Positions 37,119 to 47,635 of a stretch of DNA of 64,000 nt are shown piece by piece. The translations under genes were made by a program, and so were the position numbers. Every line of letters begins with the position of its first letter. Within the stretch, counting starts at the first letter, position 1. The notes beneath the pieces were generated by a model. It was not told the origin of the DNA and ran no database searches. It worked only from the letters and a program-made list of their open reading frames with translations. The stretch is taken from the NCBI GenBank assembly GCA_051010055.1, contig JBPCVY010000044.1, forward strand, positions 1 to 64,000. The letters are read 5' to 3'. Origin of the DNA: CAJQND01 sp051010055. GTDB taxonomy: Bacteria; Pseudomonadota; Alphaproteobacteria; Rhizobiales; CAJQND01.

Positions 37119-37529
37119 TTATTTCGCGGCCAGGCGGACAATCACATCAATACGGTTGATCTCAGTGTCGGAAGGAAGGTCCGGCAGGCCCATGACGCGC
37201 ATGTCGTCACCTTCGATATCCACCAGGCTGCCATCTTCTTCCATATAAAAATGGTAATGATTTGAAGTGTTTGTGTCGAACAGGGTGCGCGCACCGTCAA
37301 TGGCGACCTCGCGCAAAAGACCCGCATCGGTAAACTGGTTAAGCGTATTGTAGATTGTTGCAAGCGAAACCGGAATCTGCGCATTCACCGCTTCATCGTG
37401 AATTTGCTCGGCCGAAAAATGCCTGTCACCGTCACTATAAAGCAGTTCTGCCAAGGCCACCCGCTGGCGCGTTGGGCGCAGACCCGCATCACGCAGTTTG
37501 TTAATTACTTCACACACATTCATGGACAT
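37119..37529 (-). CDS. irr: iron response regulator Irr (Fur family)
   Basis: Heme-responsive Fur-family repressor/activator of the rhizobial type, 136 residues from the ATG at 37529. LRDAGLRPTRQRVAL is the family recognition region, and NHYHFYMEEDGSLVDI contains the histidines linked to heme or metal binding. The Cys-Pro heme regulatory motif of Bradyrhizobium Irr is not present (the only cysteine near the N-terminus is C-E), so instability on heme would depend on the histidine site, as in Rhizobium-type Irr. Divergent from fabA, the standard location. Confidence 0.92.
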   Translation of the reverse strand: MSMNVCEVINKLRDAGLRPTRQRVALAELLYSDGDRHFSAEQIHDEAVNAQIPVSLATIYNTLNQFTDAGLLREVAIDGARTLFDTNTSNHYHFYMEEDGSLVDIEGDDMRVMGLPDLPSDTEINRIDVIVRLAAK

Positions 37530-37591
37530 GCCGTAATCCTTATCCACAGCCCGAATCCGGCCGGCACGCAAAGGCCGGGAATTAGTCTCAC

Positions 37592-37607
37592 TTAGAACAA
37601 TCTTCTA
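37592..37607. promoter_or_regulatory. ICE-like element upstream of irr
   Basis: TTAGAA (37592-37597) and TTCTA (37603-37607), separated by 5 bases, resemble the rhizobial iron-control element TTTAGAA-N3-TTCTAAA, but with a longer spacer. It lies 63 bases upstream of the irr start. Autoregulation by Irr is plausible but unproven. Confidence 0.35.
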
Positions 37608-37616
37608 TATACCCTT

Positions 37617-37635
37617 ATTGCGAGCTGTTCGCAAT
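37617..37635. promoter_or_regulatory. perfect palindrome ATTGCGA-N5-TCGCAAT in the irr-fabA spacer
   Basis: A 7-base perfect inverted repeat, ATTGCGA at 37617-37623 and TCGCAAT at 37629-37635, with five bases between. Size and composition suit a dimeric regulator such as a Fur-family protein. A further partial copy (CTGCGAATCGCA) follows directly. It could control irr, fabA or both. Confidence 0.45.
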
Positions 37636-37779
37636 CTGCGAATCGCATCCGGTGCGTTCAACGTCAAATCTGAAAAATATTGCTGGCAAAATGGCAACTG
37701 TTTTGTGTTCCGATTGCCGCCGCGCTGTGGTACCTAACTGATTTGCAACGTGCATTTTGTTGAGGGGCGGGTGCAGTTT

Positions 37780-38295
37780 ATGAGTGAGCGCAAATCAAGC
37801 TTCGATTACGAGGGGCTGTTGTCGTGCGGCCGTGGTGAATTGTTCGGACCGGGCAATGCGCAGTTGCCCTTGCCGCCAATGCTGATGTTCGACCGCATTT
37901 CGTCTATATCCGAAGATGGTGGGCCAGATGGCAAGGGCCAGATAGTGGCGGAGCTGGATGTCACGCCGGACTTGTGGTTTTTCGCCTGCCATTTTCAGGG
38001 CGACCCTGTGATGCCAGGTTGTCTTGGCCTTGACGCGTTGTGGCAGATGACAGGGTTTTTCCTCGGCTGGCTGGGCCTGGAAGGTAAAGGGCGCGCCCTT
38101 GCTGCTGGCGAGATTAAATTCACCGGCATGGTGACCCCCGATGTGAAAAAGGTCGAATACATCGTGAATTTCAAGCGCGTCATCAATCGCCGCCTGGTTT
38201 TAGGTATCGCTGACGGGTTGCTAAAAGCGGATGGAGAGACCATCTACACGGCAAATGATCTGCGCGTTGGGCTATTCAAGCCGGAAAGCGCTTGA
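37780..38295 (+). CDS. fabA: 3-hydroxydecanoyl-ACP dehydratase/isomerase
   Basis: Introduces the cis double bond for anaerobic unsaturated fatty acid synthesis; hot-dog fold, 171 residues. Active-site histidine and aspartate lie in [41 protein letters not shown] is the family N-terminus. The ATG at 37780 follows GAGGGGCGGG; an in-frame start at 37750 is without similarity. fabB follows after 81 bases. Confidence 0.95.
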   Translation: MSERKSSFDYEGLLSCGRGELFGPGNAQLPLPPMLMFDRISSISEDGGPDGKGQIVAELDVTPDLWFFACHFQGDPVMPGCLGLDALWQMTGFFLGWLGLEGKGRALAAGEIKFTGMVTPDVKKVEYIVNFKRVINRRLVLGIADGLLKADGETIYTANDLRVGLFKPESA

Positions 38296-38376
38296 GTGCG
38301 CAATTCCACTACAGTCTTCACAGGCTGCCCGGTAAATGACAGAATATAAGCAACAGATAAAAAGGGGTTTGCGTCC

Positions 38377-39594
38377 ATGAGGCGAGTTGTCGTCACAGGA
38401 ATAGGAATTGTCTCTTCCATTGGCAACAATGCCGAGGAAGTCACCGCCTCCCTGCACGAAGCAAAATCAGGAATTGTCAAAGCTGACGAGTATGAAGAGC
38501 TCGGCTTCCGCTGCCAGGTGCACGGCGCGCCCACGCTTGACGTGGAAGAGGCTGTTGACCGCCGGGTGCGGCGTTTCATGGGTGAGGGCGCTGCCTGGAA
38601 CTATGTTTCCATGGAACAGGCCATCGCCAATTCCGGCCTTGAAGAGGACGACATCAAGTCCGAGCGCACCGGTATAATCATGGGCTCTGGCGGACCGTCG
38701 ACAAAGGTACTTATCCAGGCGGCCGACACTACCCGCGAAAAGGGGCCCAAACGCATAGGCCCGTTTGCGGTGCCGGCCTGCATGTCTTCAACCAACTCGG
38801 CCACACTGGCCACGCCTTTCGGCATAAGGGGTGTCAATTACTCCATTTCATCCGCATGCGCCACGTCGACCCACTGCATCGGCAACGCTGCCGAGCTCAT
38901 TCAGTGGGGCAAGCAGGATGTGATGTTCGCTGGCGGCGGCGAAGCGCTCGACTGGTCAATGTCCAACCTGTTTGATGCCATGGGCGCCATGTCATCCAAG
39001 CACAATGACACGCCGGAAAGCGCAAGCCGTGCGTATGATGTCACCCGGGATGGGTTTGTCATCGCCGGGGGTGCTGGCGTGCTGATTTTGGAAGAACTTG
39101 AGCGGGCAAAGGCGCGCGGCGCCAAGATTTACTGCGAGCTTACCGGGTATGGCGCGACATCTGACGGCTACGACATGGTGCAACCCTCCGGCGAGGGAGC
39201 GGTGCGGTGCATGAAACAGGCTCTGGCAACGGTCGATAGCAAGATTGACTATATCAATCCGCACGCAACATCCACACCGATTGGCGATGAACGGGAAGTT
39301 GAAGCCATCCGCGAAGTGTTCGGCGATGACATTCCGCCGATTTCGGGCACCAAATCGCTCACCGGCCACAGCCTTGGCGCAGCTGGCGTTCAGGAGGCAA
39401 TTTATTCCATCTTGATGATGCAGAACGGTTTCATTTGCGAAAGCGCGCATATCACGGAAATTGACCCGTTGTTTGCCGACATTCCAGTTGTGCGTGAACG
39501 CCAGGATGATGTTGAAATCAACACCGTCTTGTCCAACAGCTTCGGGTTTGGCGGCACCAACGGATGCCTTGTCTTCCAGCGGTACTCCGGTTAA
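38377..39594 (+). CDS. fabB: beta-ketoacyl-ACP synthase I
   Basis: Elongates the unsaturated acyl-ACP made by FabA, 405 residues. The nucleophile Cys is in SSACATSTH, and the two catalytic histidines are in [11 protein letters not shown] and [25 protein letters not shown] is the family start. The start is preceded by AAAAAGGGG. Partner of fabA in the same operon, then fabI after 36 bases. Confidence 0.95.
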   Translation: MRRVVVTGIGIVSSIGNNAEEVTASLHEAKSGIVKADEYEELGFRCQVHGAPTLDVEEAVDRRVRRFMGEGAAWNYVSMEQAIANSGLEEDDIKSERTGIIMGSGGPSTKVLIQAADTTREKGPKRIGPFAVPACMSSTNSATLATPFGIRGVNYSISSACATSTHCIGNAAELIQWGKQDVMFAGGGEALDWSMSNLFDAMGAMSSKHNDTPESASRAYDVTRDGFVIAGGAGVLILEELERAKARGAKIYCELTGYGATSDGYDMVQPSGEGAVRCMKQALATVDSKIDYINPHATSTPIGDEREVEAIREVFGDDIPPISGTKSLTGHSLGAAGVQEAIYSILMMQNGFICESAHITEIDPLFADIPVVRERQDDVEINTVLSNSFGFGGTNGCLVFQRYSG

Positions 39595-39630
39595 TCCGGC
39601 CTCTACAGAGAATTTGAGTACAGGATCACC

Positions 39631-40458
39631 ATGCCAAACAGTGAAATGCCTTCCGCTGGCCCGCTCATGAAGGGCAAACGCGGCCTTGTTATGGGCGTTG
39701 CCAACAACCATTCCATCGCATGGGGCGCAGCACGCATGCTGGCCGCCCAAGGGGCTGAACTTGCCTTTACCTATCAAGGCGAAGCATTTGGCAAGCGCGT
39801 GCAGCCTCTGGCAGAAAGCGTTGGCTCATCACTGGTGATGCCGTGCGATGTGGAAGATATCGGCACGGTTGATGCCGTGTTCGACACGCTTGGCAAGGAA
39901 TGGGGCGGCATCGACTTTGTTGTCCATGCCATCGCTTATTCCGACAAGAACGAGCTGAAGGGGAAATACGCCGACACCACCCGCGATAACTTCATCCGCA
40001 CCATGGTGATCTCGTGCTTTTCGTTTACCGAGATCGCAAAGCGGGCAGCTGCGCTCATGAACGATGGCGGCTCTCTCGTTACGCTCACATATGGCGGCGC
40101 CACCCGGGTGATGCCGAATTACAATGTTATGGGCGTTGCGAAAGCTGCACTTGAATCTTCGGTACGCTATCTCGCCTCCGACTATGGCGCCAGTGGCATT
40201 CGCGTGAACGCCATTTCAGCTGGCCCGATGCGCACCCTTGCCGGTGCTGGTATTGCCGATGCCCGGGCCATGTTCTCTTTCCAACGCCAGCATTCGCCCC
40301 TGCGCCGGCCGGTCACTCTCGATGAAGTTGGCGGGGCAGCCTTGTATCTTTTGAGTGACTTGTCTGGCGGCGTTACCGGCGAAGTACATTTCGTAGATGC
40401 CGGCTACAACATCATATCTACTCCGCGCCCGGAGGATATGAACGGCGGCGAAAACTAA
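39631..40458 (+). CDS. fabI: enoyl-ACP reductase FabI
   Basis: NADH-dependent enoyl-ACP reductase, 275 residues, SDR fold. GVANNHSIAWGAARMLA is the cofactor-binding variant of FabI, and the catalytic Y-x6-K is YNVMGVAK. AISAGPMRTLAGAGI is conserved. The N-terminal twelve residues are not conserved; a start at M13 (MKGKRGLVMG) is possible. Last gene of the fabA-fabB-fabI operon. Target of triclosan-type inhibitors in relatives. Confidence 0.93.
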   Translation: MPNSEMPSAGPLMKGKRGLVMGVANNHSIAWGAARMLAAQGAELAFTYQGEAFGKRVQPLAESVGSSLVMPCDVEDIGTVDAVFDTLGKEWGGIDFVVHAIAYSDKNELKGKYADTTRDNFIRTMVISCFSFTEIAKRAAALMNDGGSLVTLTYGGATRVMPNYNVMGVAKAALESSVRYLASDYGASGIRVNAISAGPMRTLAGAGIADARAMFSFQRQHSPLRRPVTLDEVGGAALYLLSDLSGGVTGEVHFVDAGYNIISTPRPEDMNGGEN

Positions 40459-40625
40459 CGCTGTTTTTATCCATCTTTCCATTATATCAATAATATCAAT
40501 TTCTTAACGTCATTGCTCTTTCTTCCGGTCAATTGATTTTCGTCAAAAAACATTGACTCGCACTATTTTCCTTGGAACTCTACTTCACTGAGGGGTGGAA
40601 AATCTCAGCAAAGTAAGGATGTCCT

Positions 40626-40979
40626 ATGAAAAAGAGTATCTGTGTTCTGGTAGCGGCGGCAGGGCTGTTTCTGCTACCACCTGCTGAAAATGTCGTGGCT
40701 CAGGAAACTGTTGCGGATCCGGTTAGCCTTTTTGGCGGTAATGGCCGGTATTGGATTCCAAGAAGTGGTGACGGCAAGGGCATCATCAGGCTCTACCGGG
40801 ATGGTTCAGCCGTTATGCTGTGGAACAATCAATGGACGTACAGGGGAAGCTGGACCCAAGATGGCAACCGGGTAACAACCCAGTGGGAAGACGGCGCTCC
40901 TGTGAGCGGAAACAGCTGGACGATCCGTCCGAACGACGACCCTGACAAGCAATATACCGCTAGCAGCGAAAAACCCTAA
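40626..40979 (+). CDS. small secreted protein of unknown function
   Basis: A 117-residue protein with a Sec signal peptide (MKKSICVLVAAAGLFLLPPAENVVA, split at positions 1-25, probable cleavage after V-V-A before QE). The mature part of about 92 residues is rich in W, G, N and D with short beta-strand-like stretches (GRYWIP, SAVMLWNNQWTYRGSW, NSWTIRPND). No cysteines remain in it, so it is not a lipoprotein. I do not recognise a family; the pattern resembles small beta-sandwich lipocalin/avidin-like proteins. It has its own AT-rich upstream region and terminator, so it is probably monocistronic. Confidence 0.75.
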   Translation: MKKSICVLVAAAGLFLLPPAENVVAQETVADPVSLFGGNGRYWIPRSGDGKGIIRLYRDGSAVMLWNNQWTYRGSWTQDGNRVTTQWEDGAPVSGNSWTIRPNDDPDKQYTASSEKP

Positions 40980-41000
40980 ATTCGCCTACAGGCATCAACG

Positions 41001-41035
41001 AAAATGGGGGCGGATATTCCGCCCCCAATGTTTTT
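41001..41035. terminator. bidirectional intrinsic terminator
   Basis: A perfect 10-bp stem (TGGGGGCGGA at 41005-41014 pairing with TCCGCCCCCA at 41018-41027) with a 3-base loop. On the plus strand it is followed by ATGTTTTTC and ends the small secreted protein gene. On the minus strand it is followed by TTTT and ends the pnp transcript. One of the clearest intrinsic terminators in the window. Confidence 0.85.
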
Positions 41036-41058
41036 CAGATTTCCGTTTTCAGGAAAAC

Positions 41059-43191
41059 TCATTCAGCGTCGGCTGTTTCTTCAACCTTCGACAGGTCGTC
41101 ACCGGTTTCCTGGTCTACCTGCTTCATAGAAAGGCGCACCTTGCCGCGATTGTCAAAGCCAAGAAGTTTCACCTTCACCTCATCGCCTTCATTGACAATG
41201 TCGGTAACCTTCTCAACCCGGCGCGGGGCAAGTTCGGAAATATGCACCAATCCATCCTTAGCGCCGAAGAAGTTCACAAAAGCACCGAAATCCATCACCT
41301 TGACAACCTTGCCGTCATAAATGACGCCAACTTCAGGCTCTGATGTCAGTGACTTAATCCAATTCACTGCAGCTTCGATGGATGCGGAATCATTGGCGGC
41401 AACCTGAACGGTGCCATCATCTTCCACATTCACCTTGGCGCCGGTTTCTTCGACGATCTGGCGGATAATCTTGCCGCCTGTGCCGATCACGTCACGGATT
41501 TTGTCAACCGGGATCTTGAGCTGCTCGATGCGCGGTGCAAACTCGCCGGTTTCCTCGCGTGCTTCGGTAAGCGCCTTGGCCATTTCACCAAGAATATGCA
41601 CACGGCCACCCTTGGCCTGCTTAAGTGCGATTTTCATGATCTCTTCGGTAATACCGGTGATCTTGATATCCATCTGCAGAGAGGTAATGCCTTCTTCTGT
41701 GCCGGCCACCTTAAAGTCCATATCACCGAGATGGTCTTCATCACCGAGAATATCGGACAGGACAGCGAAATCGTCACCTTCCTTGATAAGACCCATGGCG
41801 ATGCCGGATACCGGACGTTTGATCGGAACACCAGCATCCATCAGCGCCAGCGAACTGCCGCAAACGGTGGCCATGGAGGATGAGCCGTTGGATTCGGTAA
41901 TTTCCGAAACCAGGCGCAGTGTGTAAGGGAACTCTTCCTTGGTGGGCAGAACCGGATGAAGCGCGCGCCATGCGAGCTTGCCGTGGCCCACTTCGCGACG
42001 GCCGGTAAATCCGACACGGCCAACCTCACCGACCGAGAACGGCGGGAAGTTGTAGTGCAACAGGAAGTTTTCCTTATAGGTGCCTTCCAGGGCATCGATG
42101 AACTGCTCATCTTCGCCGGTGCCAAGCGTGGTCACGACAAGGGCCTGTGTTTCACCACGGGTAAACAGGGCCGTGCCGTGCGCGCGGGGCAGAAAGCCGA
42201 CTTCACATTCGATCTGGCGGACCTGATCAAGCTTGCGGCCATCAATGCGCTTTTTAGTCTTCAGGATCGAGCCGCGCACGATTTCTTTTTCAACCGACTT
42301 GAAACAACCGCCAACTTCGGTCGGATCATTTTCATTGTCTTCGCCGCACAGTTTCTCCAGCACTTTGTCTTTTGCAGCAGCAACCATGTCCTGCCGGGTC
42401 ATCTTGTCAGCCTCTTTGTAAGCCTTTTCAAGATCCTTGCCGGCAAGCTTGCGTACCTGATCGGTCAGTTTCGAGTGATCCGGAACTTCGACGTCGCGCG
42501 GTTCGCGCGCAGCACGTTCTGCGAGATCGATAATGGCGTCCATTACCGCCTGCATTTCACGGTGTCCAAACATGACAGCGCCCAGCATTGTGTCCTCGTC
42601 AAGCTCATTGGCTTCCGATTCCACCATCAGGACAGCGTCCTGAGTGCCCGCAACAACAAGGTCAAGAGCGCTATCTTCCATCTGGTCGAGTTCCGGGTTG
42701 AGCACAAACTCGCCATCAATGAGACCAACCCTTGCCGCGCCAATCGGCCCCATGAAAGGGATACCGGAAAGGGTGAGTGCGGCCGATGTTGCCACCAAGG
42801 CAACAATATCGGGGTCGTTTTCCATATCATGCGAAAGAACTGTTGCGATCACCTGGGTTTCGTTCTTGAACCCTTTGGCGAACAGCGGGCGGATTGGCCG
42901 GTCGATGAGGCGGGAAACAAGGGTTTCCTTCTCACTGGGGCGGCCTTCACGCTTGAAAAACCCGCCTGGGATCTTCCCGGCGGCATAAGTCTTTTCTTGG
43001 TAGTTGACGGTGAGCGGGAAGAAATCAATCCCCTCTCTTGGCGATCTTGCTGCCACTGATGTGGCCATCACCGTCGTGTCGCCGTAGGTAACGACAACCG
43101 CGCCATCAGCCTGACGGGCAACTTTACCTGTTTCGATCTTGAGCGGACGTCCGCCCCATTCAATTTCTACGGTCTGAATATCAAACATCAT
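41059..43191 (-). CDS. pnp: polyribonucleotide nucleotidyltransferase
   Basis: Exoribonuclease of the RNA degradosome, 710 residues. Two RNase PH-like domains (the first with [14 protein letters not shown], the second with [15 protein letters not shown] and the metal-binding [19 protein letters not shown]), a KH domain ([15 protein letters not shown]) and an S1 domain ([19 protein letters not shown]) follow in the normal order. Starts at MM; M2 at 43188 is equally good. The upstream 215-base leader from rpsO carries strong stem-loops, as in the autoregulated rpsO-pnp operon of other bacteria. Confidence 0.96.
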   Translation of the reverse strand: MMFDIQTVEIEWGGRPLKIETGKVARQADGAVVVTYGDTTVMATSVAARSPREGIDFFPLTVNYQEKTYAAGKIPGGFFKREGRPSEKETLVSRLIDRPIRPLFAKGFKNETQVIATVLSHDMENDPDIVALVATSAALTLSGIPFMGPIGAARVGLIDGEFVLNPELDQMEDSALDLVVAGTQDAVLMVESEANELDEDTMLGAVMFGHREMQAVMDAIIDLAERAAREPRDVEVPDHSKLTDQVRKLAGKDLEKAYKEADKMTRQDMVAAAKDKVLEKLCGEDNENDPTEVGGCFKSVEKEIVRGSILKTKKRIDGRKLDQVRQIECEVGFLPRAHGTALFTRGETQALVVTTLGTGEDEQFIDALEGTYKENFLLHYNFPPFSVGEVGRVGFTGRREVGHGKLAWRALHPVLPTKEEFPYTLRLVSEITESNGSSSMATVCGSSLALMDAGVPIKRPVSGIAMGLIKEGDDFAVLSDILGDEDHLGDMDFKVAGTEEGITSLQMDIKITGITEEIMKIALKQAKGGRVHILGEMAKALTEAREETGEFAPRIEQLKIPVDKIRDVIGTGGKIIRQIVEETGAKVNVEDDGTVQVAANDSASIEAAVNWIKSLTSEPEVGVIYDGKVVKVMDFGAFVNFFGAKDGLVHISELAPRRVEKVTDIVNEGDEVKVKLLGFDNRGKVRLSMKQVDQETGDDLSKVEETADAE

Positions 43192-43288
43192 CTTTCCTTA
43201 ATGTGCCCAGCCGCCCTTCGTTCACATGCGGTATACCTTGGAGGGCACGATGAACCCGCGGCCCCATTGCCTCAGGTTCGAACCATTC

Positions 43289-43336
43289 GCCCCGGTTGCG
43301 GACCTCCGCACCGGGGCACGGCAACCATGGTTGCCG
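43289..43336 (-). promoter_or_regulatory. stem-loops in the rpsO-pnp intergenic region
   Basis: Two strong inverted repeats lie in the 215-base leader between rpsO and pnp: a 13-bp stem with one bulged T (43289-43302 with 43305-43317, 2-base loop centre) and a perfect 18-base palindrome CGGCAACCA/TGGTTGCCG (43319-43336). In enterobacteria a stem-loop here is cut by RNase III and used by PNPase to control its own mRNA. The same role is inferred here from position. Confidence 0.55.
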
Positions 43337-43406
43337 GTCGTCGGAAAATGCGGAGGCCAGACGTGAACATTCCGCGCCGGCCCGCACTTTTTCTTGATTT
43401 ACGCTG

Positions 43407-43676
43407 TTAGCGGCGAATACCAAGCTTTTTGATGAGGTCCTGGTAGCGGGCCTCTTCCTTCGCCTTTACATAATCCAGAAGCTTGCGGCGCTGCGAAACC
43501 ATTTTCAAAAGGCCGCGCCGGGAATGGTTATCTTTTTTATGTGACTGGAAATGTCCGGTGAGGTTGTTGATGCGCTCGGTCAGGATAGCCACCTGAACTT
43601 CCGGCGAACCGGTATCACCCTTGGTTGTGCCAAACTCTTCGATGAGCGCAGCTTTGCGCTCTGCAGATATCGACAT
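43407..43676 (-). CDS. rpsO: 30S ribosomal protein S15
   Basis: S15, 89 residues, binds 16S rRNA early in 30S assembly. Family blocks [38 protein letters not shown] and RRKLLDYVK are intact. The start at 43676 ([11 protein letters not shown]) is preceded by CAGGAGCA; an open extension to 43718 overlaps the truB region and is not conserved. It lies 38 bases after the truB stop and 215 bases before pnp. Confidence 0.96.
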   Translation of the reverse strand: MSISAERKAALIEEFGTTKGDTGSPEVQVAILTERINNLTGHFQSHKKDNHSRRGLLKMVSQRRKLLDYVKAKEEARYQDLIKKLGIRR

Positions 43677-43714
43677 CGGTTGCTCCTGTCTATTCTGTGC
43701 CGGAAATGTCCAGC

Positions 43715-44638
43715 TCACGTTAAATTAAACACGCGGCGGGGGTGTACCATGCCTTCGCGGATTTCAGCGATCGCCACCGGCTCGCCGTGAGCTGTGACAA
43801 CAACTGTACCGTGAAGAATGGGCGCATCCCGGCCCCGCGCAATAATAGCCTGACCGCTTCGCAGCCGGGCCGCCTCTTGCCCTTCAACGGCCAGCGCCGG
43901 GATGTCGTCCAGCACGGTCGCAACAGGGAATAGAAGCTCTTCAATGGCCTCTTGACCGGCGCCCTTATGGCTCATTTCTTCAAGTTTTTCCAGCGAAATC
44001 ATATCGCGCTCGCCGAAAGGCCCGACACGGGCGCGCCGGAGCGTGCAAACATGGCCGAAACATCCAAGTTTCCGGCCCATATCGCGGGCAAGGGCGCGCA
44101 CATAGGTGCCTTTTCCGCACTCAGCTTCAAACACCGCATGATCATCATCGGGCGTTTCAACAAGGCGCAAATCGTCAATCTGCACAGCGCGCGGGTCAAG
44201 GCTCACCTCTTTCCCGCCCCGGGCCAAATCATATGCTCGTTCCCCTGCCACCTTGATGGCAGAAAATGCTGGCGGAACCTGCATGATTTCCCCGGTGAAA
44301 TCGCTCAAAATGGCTTCGATTTCTTCATTTGAGGGCCGATTATCGCTGGTTTGGCAGGCATCACCCTCGCCATCATCGGTTTGTGTTTCAATGCCCCAGC
44401 GTGCAGTGAACCGGTAAACCTTCTGGCCATCCATGGCAAATGACACGGTTTTCGTAGCCTCGCCAAAAGCAATTGCAAGAAGGCCCGTTGCCAGGGGATC
44501 GAGCGTGCCCGCATGGCCAGCCTTTTGGGCATTGAACAAGCGCTTGACGATAGCAACTGCCTTGGTCGATGTCATTTCCAGGGGTTTGTCGAGTATAAGC
44601 CACCCGTGAACCGGATTGCCTTTGCGCCGCCGTGCCAT
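43715..44638 (-). CDS. truB: tRNA pseudouridine(55) synthase
   Basis: Makes pseudouridine 55 in the T-loop of tRNAs, 307 residues. The N-terminal [17 protein letters not shown] and the catalytic aspartate block [15 protein letters not shown] are typical; [19 protein letters not shown] completes the core, and a PUA-like C-terminal domain follows. The start is 4 bases from the rbfA stop, within the nusA-to-pnp transcription unit. Confidence 0.95.
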   Translation of the reverse strand: MARRRKGNPVHGWLILDKPLEMTSTKAVAIVKRLFNAQKAGHAGTLDPLATGLLAIAFGEATKTVSFAMDGQKVYRFTARWGIETQTDDGEGDACQTSDNRPSNEEIEAILSDFTGEIMQVPPAFSAIKVAGERAYDLARGGKEVSLDPRAVQIDDLRLVETPDDDHAVFEAECGKGTYVRALARDMGRKLGCFGHVCTLRRARVGPFGERDMISLEKLEEMSHKGAGQEAIEELLFPVATVLDDIPALAVEGQEAARLRSGQAIIARGRDAPILHGTVVVTAHGEPVAIAEIREGMVHPRRVFNLT

Positions 44639-44642
44639 AAGC

Positions 44643-45047
44643 TTATTCTTCCGCGCCGCTTTCCAAATCCTGACGGACTTTCGGGTCCTTCAGCAAGGTA
44701 TCGACTTTTTGCGCATAGTCCAAAGATGTATCGAGCTCAAACTTGAGCGCGGGCATGTATTTCAACTCAAGGCGTTTTGAAAGCGCGCCGCGGATCGGTT
44801 TCACGTTGCGCCGCAGCGCTTCCATAATCGCTTCGCGGTCTTTGCCGGCAAGCGGCATAACATAGGCGCGCGCTTGGCGCAGGTCCGGGCTCATGGAAAC
44901 TTCCAGAACGGTGATGGCGCCATCGAGATTCTCCGCCGGCACCTCACCGCGATTGAAAATTTCAGCCAGTGCATGGCGCACAAGCTCACCCACACGCAAT
45001 TGCCGCTGGCTGGGGCCGGGAACAGCACTGCCACTGAATTTGCTCAT
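44643..45047 (-). CDS. rbfA: 30S ribosome-binding factor A
   Basis: Late 30S maturation factor with a KH-like fold, 134 residues. Family blocks are RVGELVRHALAEIFNRG near the N-terminus, VSMSPDLRQARAYVMPL, and the C-terminal LKYMPALKFELDTSLDYAQKVD. Eight bases after infB and 4 bases before truB, so fully embedded in the operon. C-terminal tail is acidic. Confidence 0.95.
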   Translation of the reverse strand: MSKFSGSAVPGPSQRQLRVGELVRHALAEIFNRGEVPAENLDGAITVLEVSMSPDLRQARAYVMPLAGKDREAIMEALRRNVKPIRGALSKRLELKYMPALKFELDTSLDYAQKVDTLLKDPKVRQDLESGAEE

Positions 45048-45055
45048 GGTTCAGG

Positions 45056-47599
45056 TTAATCGAGTGTACGCTCGATCTCCTCTACCCGGTAACATTCGAT
45101 AATGTCGCCAGCCCGGATATCCTGGTAGTTTTCAAAGGCCATGCCGCATTCCTGGCCGGCACGCACTTCCTTTACCTCATCCTTAAAGCGCTTAAGCGTT
45201 GAAAGCGTTCCTTCGTGGATTACCACATTGTCGCGAATGAGGCGAACCTTGGCGCCGCGTTCCACGGAGCCTTCGGTAACCCGGCAACCGGCGACCTTGC
45301 CGGTTTTGGAAATATTGAAGACTTCCAGGATTTCCGCATTGCCCAGGAAGGTTTCGCGCTGTTCCGGCGCCAACAGGCCGGAAAGTGCGGCCTTCACGTC
45401 GTCTACCAAATCGTAAATTACATTGTAATAGCGGATTTCGATACCTGCCCGTTCCGCAGCTTCACGCGCCTGCGCATTGGCACGCACGTTGAACCCGAGC
45501 ACAAGGGCGTTGGAGGCCGTTGCCAGGGTGATATCGGATTCAGAGATACCGCCAACCGCATAGTGCACCACGCGGGCAGCAACTTCTTTGGTCGCAAGCT
45601 TATCAAGCGCGTGAACAATTGCTTCAACAGAGCCCTGCACATCGCCCTTTATCAAAATCGGCACTTCAGCCAATTCATTTTCCTTAAGCTTGCTCATCAT
45701 CTGCTCAAGCGACATTGCAGAGGAAGAAGGTGCGCCCTTCAAATCACGCAGCTTGCGTTCCCGGTAGTCAGTGATTTCGCGGGCCCGCGCTTCGCTATCA
45801 ACCACAACGAACTGGTCACCTGCTTCCGGCGCAGAATTGAGGCCCAACACTTCTACCGGCACTGACGGGCCGGCTTCTTCAACATTTTCACCGTGATCAT
45901 CTACAAGTGCACGCACCTTGCCCCATGATGCGCCAGCAACAAAAATGTCACCAACCCGCAAGGCACCGCGTTGCACCAGAACGGTTGCGACCGGGCCACG
46001 GCCCTTGTCGAGCTTGGCTTCAACCACCGCACCATCGGCAGAACGGTCCGGATTGGCTTTCAGTTCCAGGATTTCCGACTGCAGAAGAACAGATTCGAGC
46101 AGCTTGTCGAGATTGGTGCCTTTCAGCGCCGAGACCTCAATTTCCTGTGTGTCCCCGCCAAGGCTCTCTACAACGATTTCATGTTGCAGCAATTCGTTGC
46201 GAACACGGGTCGCGTCAGCCTCAGGTTTGTCCATCTTGTTGATTGCCACGATCAACGGCACTTCCGCCGCCTTGGCGTGATTGATCGCCTCAATGGTTTG
46301 CGGCATCACACCGTCATCGGCTGCCACCACCAAAATAACAATATCGGTAACCTTTGCGCCGCGTGCCCGCATTTCCGTAAATGCGGCGTGGCCCGGGGTA
46401 TCGATAAACGTTACCGCGCCATCTCCAACATCAACCTGATATGCGCCAATATGCTGGGTAATGCCGCCAGCTTCGCCAGAAACAACATTGGCTTCGCGCA
46501 AGGCGTCCAGCAATGAAGTCTTGCCGTGATCAACATGGCCCATAACCGTCACAACGGGGGCGCGCGCGACGAGATCACCGGCTTCATCATCATGACCCAT
46601 CAGGCCCATTTCCACGTCGGCTTCAGAGACCCGTTTCACGGAGTGACCGAATTCCTCGGCAATCAACTGGGCGGTATCGGCATCAATCATATCCGTAATC
46701 TTGTGCATATCGCCCTGTTTCATGAGGAACTTGATAATATCGACGCCGCGCTCAGCCATGCGGTTGGCAAGTTCCTGAATTGTGATGGCCTCAGGTACGG
46801 TTACCTCACGGGCAATCTTTTCACGCGGCTCTCCTGAACCAGCCAGCGTTTTCTGCTTCTGGCGCTCCTGGCGCCTGCGCATGGCCGCAAGGGAGCGTTG
46901 ACGTACATTGTCATCAAGCGCGTTTGAAATTGTCAGTTTGCCGCGGCGGCGCTCCAGCTGGCCTTTGCGGGCCGGGGTGTGGGCCGGCTTGTTCTCACGT
47001 TTCTCGCGTTCTTTGCGAGGTTCAGGCGCGGTGCGGGCAGTCGCCTCAGCTTTCTTTTCTTCCGGTTTTGCAGCTGCAACTTCCGCTGCAACAGTTGCTT
47101 CAGCAGCAGCGCGCTCTTCTTCAACTTTGCGTTCTTCTTCTTCTTCAACCTCACGCTTTGCCGCGTCTTCGGCTTCAAGCTTTTTCTGTTCTTCTTCATC
47201 AGCGCGGCGTTTGGCTTCGCGCTGTTCTGCCTCTACCCGTTCCTTTTCGCGAACACGCGCATCGGCTAGCGCCTTGGCGCGGGCATCTTTTTCATCTGCG
47301 GAAAGTGTGCGCAAAACCACGCCTTCACGGGAAGCTTCCGGCTTTTCTTCCTCGACCGGGGCTTCTTGCTTGGGTGCAGCATCTATCGGCTTTGGCGGCG
47401 CCGTTTGCGGGCGGGCAGGCGCTTCGGCTTCCGGCTTGCCACCGGGCGTCAGAATGCGCTTGCGCTTGGTCTCAACAACAACCGTTTTTGAGCGGCCATG
47501 GCTGAAACTCTGCTTAACGCTGCCTTGCCCTACTTTGCGGCGCAGACTGAGTGTCTTTCCGCCAGCGTTGGGACTTTCCGTATCGTTGGTCTCGCTCAT
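45056..47599 (-). CDS. infB: translation initiation factor IF-2
   Basis: GTPase that places initiator tRNA on the ribosome, 847 residues. The long N-terminal part (to about residue 300) is low-complexity, rich in A, E, K and R. Then comes the IF2_N domain, followed by the G-domain with [14 protein letters not shown] (G1), DTPGHAAF (G3) and NKMDKPEA (G4), then domains II-IV. The start at 47599 ([11 protein letters not shown]) is chosen as the family-like N-terminus; an open extension of nine residues exists. The biased N-terminal codons create a long open frame on the opposite strand, which is a shadow. Confidence 0.96.
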   Translation of the reverse strand: MSETNDTESPNAGGKTLSLRRKVGQGSVKQSFSHGRSKTVVVETKRKRILTPGGKPEAEAPARPQTAPPKPIDAAPKQEAPVEEEKPEASREGVVLRTLSADEKDARAKALADARVREKERVEAEQREAKRRADEEEQKKLEAEDAAKREVEEEEERKVEEERAAAEATVAAEVAAAKPEEKKAEATARTAPEPRKEREKRENKPAHTPARKGQLERRRGKLTISNALDDNVRQRSLAAMRRRQERQKQKTLAGSGEPREKIAREVTVPEAITIQELANRMAERGVDIIKFLMKQGDMHKITDMIDADTAQLIAEEFGHSVKRVSEADVEMGLMGHDDEAGDLVARAPVVTVMGHVDHGKTSLLDALREANVVSGEAGGITQHIGAYQVDVGDGAVTFIDTPGHAAFTEMRARGAKVTDIVILVVAADDGVMPQTIEAINHAKAAEVPLIVAINKMDKPEADATRVRNELLQHEIVVESLGGDTQEIEVSALKGTNLDKLLESVLLQSEILELKANPDRSADGAVVEAKLDKGRGPVATVLVQRGALRVGDIFVAGASWGKVRALVDDHGENVEEAGPSVPVEVLGLNSAPEAGDQFVVVDSEARAREITDYRERKLRDLKGAPSSSAMSLEQMMSKLKENELAEVPILIKGDVQGSVEAIVHALDKLATKEVAARVVHYAVGGISESDITLATASNALVLGFNVRANAQAREAAERAGIEIRYYNVIYDLVDDVKAALSGLLAPEQRETFLGNAEILEVFNISKTGKVAGCRVTEGSVERGAKVRLIRDNVVIHEGTLSTLKRFKDEVKEVRAGQECGMAFENYQDIRAGDIIECYRVEEIERTLD

Positions 47600-47635
47600 A
47601 CTTTTCCAGTTTTCTGCGGCACTCAACTTAGCCGC

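Noticed and set aside
41956..43059. A 367-codon open frame antisense to pnp
   Set aside because: It lies fully inside the conserved pnp gene and shows no domain; a shadow of GC-rich codon use.
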